10,981 nucleotides of DNA, taken from positions 1 to 10,981 of the forward strand of contig SYBY01000271.1 of NCBI GenBank assembly GCA_005788585.1, written 5' to 3'. Made by a program: the position numbers and the translations under genes. How positions within the stretch are numbered: the stretch's first letter is position 1; each line of letters starts with the position of its first letter. The DNA comes from Actinomycetota bacterium (GTDB lineage Bacteria > Actinomycetota > Thermoleophilia > Solirubrobacterales > Solirubrobacteraceae). Of this stretch, positions 6,569-10,981 are shown one piece after another. The notes beneath the pieces are model-generated. The model saw only the letters and a program-made list of their open reading frames with translations, ran no database searches and had not been told where the DNA came from.

Positions 6569-7024
6569 CTACAGGCGCTTCTCTCCCCAGAAGCTCGCGA
6601 ACGGATTGGCGTTGAAGTTGCCGATCGGCGTGTATCCCGCCGCGCGGTACATGCGCTCTGCGTGCGGCTGCTTCGGGCCGGTGTCCAGGCGGGCGATCGC
6701 GTACCCGAGTTCGCGCGCGCGTCGCTCGAGTGCGACGAGCAGCTCGCCCGCGATGCCCCGTCCGCGGGCCTCGGGGACGACGTACATGCGCTTGATCTCG
6801 CACGCCTCGTCGTCGAGGCGCTTGAGGCCGCCGCAGCACACCACCGCGCCGTCCTCCGTTCCGAGCAGGAAGTCGCCGCCGGGTGGCGCGAAGTCCGCGG
6901 GGGTGGCAGACGGCGCGTTGGGCACGTCGATCCGCCCGTAGAGCGGCTCGAGTTCGGTGACCATCGCGGCGACGAGAGTGCTGCCGGGCGGCTCGCCGGC
7001 CGACCCCGAGGAGAACGTCGTCAT
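6569..7024 (-). CDS. GNAT-family N-acetyltransferase
   Basis: A 151-residue single-domain acetyltransferase. The acetyl-CoA site motif A is IKRMYVVPEARGRGIAGELL (77-96), with the pyrophosphate loop R87-x-x-G90-x-A92. The later strand and helix DTGPKQPHAERMYRAAGY (114-131) are typical of the family. The acceptor could be a small molecule, a peptide or a protein amine and cannot be deduced. It is the first gene of a pair with the antiporter. Its ATG at 7024 is only 18 bp from the start codon of the divergent cupin. A downstream ATG at 6964 (residue 21) is possible but would shorten the N-terminal helix. Confidence 0.87.
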   Translation of the reverse strand: MTTFSSGSAGEPPGSTLVAAMVTELEPLYGRIDVPNAPSATPADFAPPGGDFLLGTEDGAVVCCGGLKRLDDEACEIKRMYVVPEARGRGIAGELLVALERRARELGYAIARLDTGPKQPHAERMYRAAGYTPIGNFNANPFASFWGEKRL

Positions 7025-7030
7025 GCCAGG

Positions 7031-7036
7031 TAGGGT
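7031..7036 (+). promoter_or_regulatory. -10 box of a leaderless promoter for the cupin gene
   Basis: TAGGGT fits the actinobacterial TANNNT -10 pattern and ends six bases before the ATG at 7043. Transcription would start at or next to the A of ATG, giving a leaderless mRNA. No Shine-Dalgarno is present before this ATG. No clear -35 is visible. The RTX gene shows the same layout (9842-9847). Confidence 0.6.
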
Positions 7037-7042
7037 CGCACG

Positions 7043-7432
7043 ATGAGCTCCGATTTCGTCGTGGATGTCACCAAGGGCGACGGGTACGCCGTCAGCTCAC
7101 TCGATCGCCTGGGGGAGGGCTGGGGCTTTCGCAAGATCCGCACGCCGCTCGGGCTGACCGCGTTCGGCGCGAACGCCGTCGTCATGCCGCCCGGCTACTC
7201 GGCAGGGAGGCACGCGCACGAGCGTCAGGAGGAGCTGTACTTCGTCCACGCGGGGACGCTGGAGATCGCGTTCGGCGACGGCACCGCCCACCGGCTGGAG
7301 GCCGGTGGGCTCGCGTGGGTCGATGCCAGCACCGTGCGCGGGCTGACCAACGTCGGGGAGACCGACGTCGTCTACCTGTGTGTGGGTGGCAAGGACGGGT
7401 ACGTCGAGCGGGACGGGGTCAAGGTCGACTGA
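7043..7432 (+). CDS. Small single-domain cupin protein
   Basis: A 129-residue cupin barrel. Motif 1 is intact: Gly51, His57, His59, Glu64 and Gly71 fit G(X)5HXH(X)4E(X)6G. Motif 2 aligns as Gly88 to Asn103 but the Pro, Gly and metal-binding His positions are Asp94, Ser96 and Arg99, so the third His ligand is missing. Such proteins can be metal-dependent isomerases or dioxygenases, or sugar/ligand-binding proteins; no substrate can be named. It is the only plus-strand gene in the window, divergent from the GNAT gene by 18 bp and convergent with the RTX gene by 6 bp. The ATG at 7043 is supported by the leaderless promoter. A 10-bp hairpin lies in its coding sequence at 7286-7310. Confidence 0.88.
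   Translation: MSSDFVVDVTKGDGYAVSSLDRLGEGWGFRKIRTPLGLTAFGANAVVMPPGYSAGRHAHERQEELYFVHAGTLEIAFGDGTAHRLEAGGLAWVDASTVRGLTNVGETDVVYLCVGGKDGYVERDGVKVD
7286..7310. repeat. Perfect 10-bp hairpin inside the cupin gene
   Basis: The arms GCCCACCGGC (7286-7295) and GCCGGTGGGC (7301-7310) are exact inverted complements around TGGAG. It codes for part of AHRLEAGGL in the cupin. It lies about 130 bp past the stop of the minus-strand RTX gene, which has no intergenic terminator, so it might stop that transcript. It could equally be a coding coincidence; no T-run follows on either strand. Confidence 0.4.
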
Positions 7433-7442
7433 CGCGCGTCAG
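7429..7442. repeat. 14-bp perfect palindrome spanning two convergent stop codons
   Basis: CTGACGCGCGTCAG equals its own reverse complement. It contains the cupin TGA (7430-7432), the whole 6-bp intergenic CGCGCG, and the RTX gene stop (7441-7439). Two convergent TGA stops give a partial palindrome automatically; the CGCGCG core and the flanking C/G pair extend it. Having no loop, it is a poor RNA hairpin. Confidence 0.6.
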
Positions 7443-9835
7443 CCGGGCTTGACCCGCACCGTGCGCTGGATCATGTCCGTGCGCCGGGCACTGTCTGAGA
7501 CGACGATCTCGAGGCTGAGCGCTCGGACGCGCCGGCCGGCCCGGCGTCCCGCCTTTGTGACCCGGACGGGAACGGTGACCCACGTTCCGGCGTCCGCGGT
7601 CGCGCGGCCACTGAACAGACGGGCGCCGCCGCCGTCGGGGTACCCGGCGAGTCGGATGCTGCATTCCGTCGGGCAGCGCAGCGACACCGTCATCCGGCCG
7701 CGGCGCAGTGCGCGCCTGGTGACCACCCGCGGGGCTCTCAGCTTGGGTGCGACGTACCGGCCGAGCCGCGTTCCGGAGCCCGAGGGCGTCGGGGTGAATG
7801 GGAGCGGGCGGGTCGGAAACACGGTCGGGCGCGTCGGGCGGGTCGGGTGCGGGGTCGGCGATCCAGGCGAGACGGGGGTCTGCTGGCTCGGGGGCTGCGC
7901 CTGGACCTCGTCGTCCTCAGGGCAGGTCTCTTCGAGTAGGTCGTCATCGTCGGCGTCCACCGTCGCGCCGTCGGGACCGCAGTCGACGGCGTCTTCGAAC
8001 GTGTCGCGGGTCGAGATGAGGTCGAGGCCTTCATCGCCATAGACCTCGTCCTCTCCCTCACCGGGGTTCAGCGTGTCGGCCCCCGGGCCGCCGGAGAGCA
8101 GGTTCCATCGGGCGTCGCCGATGAGCGTGTCGGCGCCTGCCCCGCCGAAGACGTCCTCGACGAAGGACAGCGTGTCGCCTTCGCCGGCCGCACCTGCGAT
8201 CGGGCCGGACGTGGACAGGTCAACGGTGACGGGTTCTGTCCGCTCCTCGTAGCTGACGGCATCGGCCCACCCGTCACCTCCGTCGATGACGTCCGGGCCC
8301 GTGCCACCGTCGATGACATCGTTGCCCTGGCCGCCCGAGATCCGGTTGTGCTCTCCGTCGGTGCCGACGATGAGGTCGTCGCCCGAGCCGCCTACGACGT
8401 CCTCGATCGAGATGAGGTCCGTCTCGGCGTCTGGGAGGTCGTCGTAGCGCTTGGAGAAGGCCAGGTCGAGGTCGAGTCGGACCTCCATCGCGCGCGACCA
8501 CGAGAGCACCGCCTGGTCCCGGCCGCCCTTCCCGTCGTAGTCGTCGAGTCCGCCGCGCCCCTCCAGCACATTGTCGGCGGCGTTGCCGATCAGGACATCG
8601 TCGCCGTCCTTGCCGAACAGGTTCTCGAGGTCCGCGCCGAGGGTGTCGTGCTCGCCGATGGCCGCACGCCCGTCGTCGCGGGACGCGCCGTCGAGGTCGG
8701 CGACGATCGACGGCCTGCCGGTGGTCCAGCCCTCGTACTGGACCGTGTCGACGCCGGTGCCCCCGCGCACATCGTCGTCGCCGGTGCCGGTCAGAAAGCG
8801 ATCGTCGCCGGGCCCGCCCTCGAGGATGGCGGCGCCAGCGGGGTTGTTGATCTCGTCATGCCCGCCAAGGCCCTGGACCACGTCTGCGCGCAGGTCGGTG
8901 CTCTCGTCGTACTGATCGGCGTTGAGGATGTCGTCGCCGCTGGTGCCGACCAGGATGTCCGGGCCGTCGGTGCCCGTCAGCCGCTGACACCCGCGGACGT
9001 CGCCGAGCCGGGTCTCGGTGCGGGGCCCGTCGTTGACGATGCCGTCGAGTGAGACCGCCACGCCCTGGCCGTTCGGGTTGGTCAGCGCGCAGCCGTCGCC
9101 GTCGTCCCCGCCCGCGTCGAGGCGGTCCGCGTGGCCGGCCTCCGCGACGACGAAGTCCGGGCCCGCGCCGCCGCTGAGGTGGTCGGCTCCGGCCCCGCCG
9201 TCGAGGACGTCCGCGCCACCGCGGCCCTGGAGGTCATCGTCGCCGCCGGCGCCCGCCATGCGATCGTCGTGTTCGCCGCCGAGCATCACGTCGTCGTACA
9301 GGCCCCCGTACATCTCGCTGCCGACCGGCCCGCCGTCCAGGCGGTTCGGTGCTGCCAGCGTGCCGGTGATCCGGGCGCCCTGCGCACCGGCGGTGACCGA
9401 CAGCGGGAACTGCAGGAGGTCCCCGTCGCTGCGAGGCGCGCCGTTGTTCCAGTCGCCGTAGAACGCCTTGAAGGCGCCTCGTCGGTCGCCGAGAGTCACC
9501 TGGACCCGGTTGAATCCGATCGCAGGGCAGGTCACATACCCCAGCGTGAGGCTCCCGTCGGCATGCTCGACCGGCGCGACGGCGGTACAGCCGGACCCCG
9601 CTGTCGGCGTGATCCAGTCACCGGGCACGCCGTTGCGGAAGCCCTGGTCGAGGACCTTGACGGTCATGCCGCTCTGGGTGACGTAGAGGTCGTTCTCCTC
9701 ACTCGGCGCGGCCTCGACGACGAGGACCCCCGACGAGACGCGCGCGGTCAGCGCCGAGGCGGGTGTGGCAAGCGCGCCAGTGGCGGCGGCTGCGACAATG
9801 GCGCAGCAGAGTCTGACCGCAAAGCATCCGTGCAT
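7439..9835 (-). CDS. Exported RTX (hemolysin-type) calcium-binding repeat protein with Pro/Thr linker and C-terminal beta-sandwich
   Basis: A 798-residue secreted protein. Residues 1-28 form a Sec signal peptide (basic and Cys-rich start, Ala-rich core, cleavage near ASA). Residues 30-165 are a beta-rich N-terminal region. Clusters of GGxGxDxL-type nonapeptides follow at about 183-230, 285-305, 335-365, 405-440, 480-522 and 562-605, which fold as calcium-loaded parallel beta rolls. A Pro/Thr-rich linker spans about 646-690, and an Arg-rich beta-sandwich ends the protein (698-798, with Cys721/Cys725). Cys83/103, 249/283 and 619/638 may form disulfides. It is acidic in the repeats and basic in the tail, which could hold it to the cell surface. 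No type I exporter gene is nearby. The ATG at 9835 follows a leaderless -10. Its target or enzyme activity is unknown; no catalytic motif is seen. Confidence 0.9.
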   Translation of the reverse strand: MHGCFAVRLCCAIVAAAATGALATPASALTARVSSGVLVVEAAPSEENDLYVTQSGMTVKVLDQGFRNGVPGDWITPTAGSGCTAVAPVEHADGSLTLGYVTCPAIGFNRVQVTLGDRRGAFKAFYGDWNNGAPRSDGDLLQFPLSVTAGAQGARITGTLAAPNRLDGGPVGSEMYGGLYDDVMLGGEHDDRMAGAGGDDDLQGRGGADVLDGGAGADHLSGGAGPDFVVAEAGHADRLDAGGDDGDGCALTNPNGQGVAVSLDGIVNDGPRTETRLGDVRGCQRLTGTDGPDILVGTSGDDILNADQYDESTDLRADVVQGLGGHDEINNPAGAAILEGGPGDDRFLTGTGDDDVRGGTGVDTVQYEGWTTGRPSIVADLDGASRDDGRAAIGEHDTLGADLENLFGKDGDDVLIGNAADNVLEGRGGLDDYDGKGGRDQAVLSWSRAMEVRLDLDLAFSKRYDDLPDAETDLISIEDVVGGSGDDLIVGTDGEHNRISGGQGNDVIDGGTGPDVIDGGDGWADAVSYEERTEPVTVDLSTSGPIAGAAGEGDTLSFVEDVFGGAGADTLIGDARWNLLSGGPGADTLNPGEGEDEVYGDEGLDLISTRDTFEDAVDCGPDGATVDADDDDLLEETCPEDDEVQAQPPSQQTPVSPGSPTPHPTRPTRPTVFPTRPLPFTPTPSGSGTRLGRYVAPKLRAPRVVTRRALRRGRMTVSLRCPTECSIRLAGYPDGGGARLFSGRATADAGTWVTVPVRVTKAGRRAGRRVRALSLEIVVSDSARRTDMIQRTVRVKPG

Positions 9836-9841
9836 CCGTGC

Positions 9842-9847
9842 AGCCTA
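9842..9847 (-). promoter_or_regulatory. -10 box of a leaderless promoter for the RTX gene
   Basis: The minus strand reads TAGGCT, then six bases, then the ATG at 9835, the same geometry as the cupin promoter at 7031-7036. There is no Shine-Dalgarno. The -35 position would fall inside the hairpin at 9856-9884. The start region also carries an 8-bp tandem repeat (TGCACGGA twice) covering the ATG. Confidence 0.55.
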
Positions 9848-9855
9848 CTGAGCGG

Positions 9856-9884
9856 TGCGGACCGGCGCCAGCCGCCGGTCCGCA
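9856..9884 (-). terminator. Hairpin terminator after the malyl-CoA lyase gene
   Basis: An 11-bp perfect inverted repeat (TGCGGACCGGC at 9856-9866, complement at 9874-9884) surrounds a 7-nt loop. It begins 10 bp past the lyase stop at 9895. No T-tract follows on the minus strand, so it would be an intrinsic terminator of the U-poor kind, or a structure that protects the mRNA end. It overlaps the region where the RTX promoter -35 should be. Confidence 0.7.
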
Positions 9885-9894
9885 GGCGAGCTGG

Positions 9895-10962
9895 CTACGC
9901 CGCCGCCGGCTCGAACCCGTAGGCCTCGGCCAGCTCCGGGTCCTTCTCGGCCAGCATCGTCGCGAGGTCGACCATGACCTTGCACTGCTTCCAGGTCGCG
10001 TCGTCCTGCATCTTGCCGTCGATCATGTGCACGCCGCGGCCGTCCGGGATCGCCTCGATGACCTTCTTGGCGAACAGGACCTCGTCGGGGTCCGGCGAGA
10101 AGACCTTCTTGGCGATGTCGATCTGCACGGGGTGCAGCGACCACGTGCCGACGCAACCCATGAGGAACGCGGCGCGGAACTGGACCTCGCACGCGACGGT
10201 GTCCTTGATGTCGCCGAACGGGCCGTAGAACGGGAGGATGCCGTTGGCGGTGCACGCGTCGACCATGCGGCCGATCGAGTAGTGCCAGAGATCCTGCTGC
10301 GAGCGGACACGGCCGGTCTCGAGGTCGTCGGCGGACGTCGGGTCGGTGATCGTCTGGTAGCCGGGGTGGCCGCCGCCGACGCGCGTGGTCTTCATGCGAC
10401 GCGAGGCCGCGAGGTCGGCCGGGCCGAAGCTCATGCCCTGCATGCGCGGCGAGGCCGACGCGATCTCCTCGACGTTCGTCACGCCCTGCGCGGTCTCGAG
10501 GATCGCGTGGACGAGGATGGGCTTCTCGATGCCCGCGCGCGACTCGAGCTGCGCCAGGAGGCGGTCCATGTAGTGGATGTCCCAGGCGCCCTCGACCTTC
10601 GGGACCATGATGACGTCGAGCTTGTCGCCGATCTCGGTGACGAGCGTCGTGAGGTCCTCGAGCACCCACGGGCTGTCGAGCGCGTTGACGCGCGTCCACA
10701 GCTGGGTCGAGCCGAGGTCGATGGTCTTGCCGACCTCGACGAGGCCCGCGCGCGCGGCCTCCTTGCGGTCGACCGGCACGGCGTCCTCGAGGTTGCCCAG
10801 GACGATGTCCGCCTTCGCGGCGATGTCCGGCAGCTTGGCCCGCATCTTCTCGTTGCCGGCGTCGAAGAAATGAATCATCCGCGACGGCGGGAACGGGATC
10901 TCGGTGACGGGGTCGGGAGCCCCCACGCAGAGGGGCTTGAGGAAGTCGCGAGGGTTACGCAC
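9895..10962 (-). CDS. mcl: Malyl-CoA lyase-like HpcH/HpaI aldolase (L-malyl-CoA/beta-methylmalyl-CoA lyase)
   Basis: A 355-residue protein of the CitE/HpcH aldolase family, near the usual length of L-malyl-CoA/beta-methylmalyl-CoA lyases. The reaction is Mg-dependent cleavage of malyl-CoA to acetyl-CoA and glyoxylate, or of methylmalyl-CoA to propionyl-CoA and glyoxylate, and the reverse. Visible elements are GNLEDAVP (56-63), RVNALDSPW (91-99), the VPKVEG strand (120-125), HAILETAQG (152-160) and [12 protein letters not shown] (177-188). Glu156 and Asp183 are the expected Mg ligands, spaced 27 residues apart as in known lyases; GTWSLHPVQ (272-280) is also conserved. The start is GTG at 10962 with AGGAG eight bases upstream. 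The gene belongs to the serine cycle, ethylmalonyl-CoA or 3-hydroxypropionate type pathways; which one applies here cannot be seen. A related citramalyl-CoA lyase is the main alternative. Confidence 0.87.
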   Translation of the reverse strand: MRNPRDFLKPLCVGAPDPVTEIPFPPSRMIHFFDAGNEKMRAKLPDIAAKADIVLGNLEDAVPVDRKEAARAGLVEVGKTIDLGSTQLWTRVNALDSPWVLEDLTTLVTEIGDKLDVIMVPKVEGAWDIHYMDRLLAQLESRAGIEKPILVHAILETAQGVTNVEEIASASPRMQGMSFGPADLAASRRMKTTRVGGGHPGYQTITDPTSADDLETGRVRSQQDLWHYSIGRMVDACTANGILPFYGPFGDIKDTVACEVQFRAAFLMGCVGTWSLHPVQIDIAKKVFSPDPDEVLFAKKVIEAIPDGRGVHMIDGKMQDDATWKQCKVMVDLATMLAEKDPELAEAYGFEPAAA

Positions 10963-10970
10963 GGGACGGT

Positions 10971-10975
10971 CTCCT
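10971..10975 (-). promoter_or_regulatory. Ribosome binding site for the lyase GTG start
   Basis: The minus strand reads AGGAG, eight bases, then GTG at 10962-10960. It supports this non-ATG start at the very edge of the window; the promoter lies outside. Confidence 0.75.
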
Positions 10976-10981
10976 GATCGA

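Noticed and set aside
7800..9300. Repetitive GC-rich DNA resembling tandem repeats
   Set aside because: The periodicity comes from the encoded RTX nonapeptides; units are diverged at DNA level and no CRISPR-like spacing exists.

Overview
The window is very GC-rich and uses AGGAGG-type ribosome sites, GTG starts and short start/stop overlaps. Two genes look leaderless behind TANNNT -10 boxes. One gene encodes a Sec-exported RTX-repeat protein with a proline/threonine linker and an Arg-rich beta-sandwich tail. Together this suggests a high-GC actinobacterium, possibly of the Thermoleophilia/Solirubrobacterales type. The lineage is an inference, since no rRNA or other marker is present.

Layout. 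All genes but one are on the minus strand. (1) 1-3384 is an operon read right to left: a DmmA-family protein, an FMN/NAD/2Fe-2S reductase, a heme-dependent oxidative N-demethylase (HDOD/DUF3445) subunit, and an acyl-CoA dehydrogenase cut by the window edge. Two of its three junctions are 4-bp overlaps and the third is a 5-bp gap. This is the core of a dimethylamine-type monooxygenase. (2) 3385-3564 holds the promoter region of that operon and a strong hairpin terminator for the next one. (3) 3565-5176 is a divergent Amt-family ammonium transporter followed by a 79-residue single-span membrane protein where glnK is often found. (4) 5177-5339 is the amt promoter region. (5) 5340-7024 is a two-gene unit: a GNAT acetyltransferase then a CPA2-type cation/proton antiporter. 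(6) 7043-7432, the only plus-strand gene, is a small cupin. (7) 7439-9835 is the exported RTX-repeat protein. (8) 9895-10962 is a malyl-CoA lyase-like HpcH/HpaI aldolase.

How the parts may work together. The amine oxidase operon and the amt operon share two dyad elements upstream of their first genes, in the same order and orientation and 32-33 bp apart centre to centre. This suggests one regulator controls amine demethylation and uptake of ammonium or methylammonium. Malyl-CoA lyase could serve C1/C2 assimilation (serine cycle, ethylmalonyl-CoA pathway), but the RTX, cupin and antiporter genes separate it from the amine genes, so the link is weak.

The shared regulatory element is the most interesting signal. 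Next come the acyl-CoA dehydrogenase coupled to the N-demethylase, the altered Amt pore signature and its small partner, and the two leaderless promoters. No tRNA, rRNA, CRISPR array, insertion sequence or phage gene was seen.
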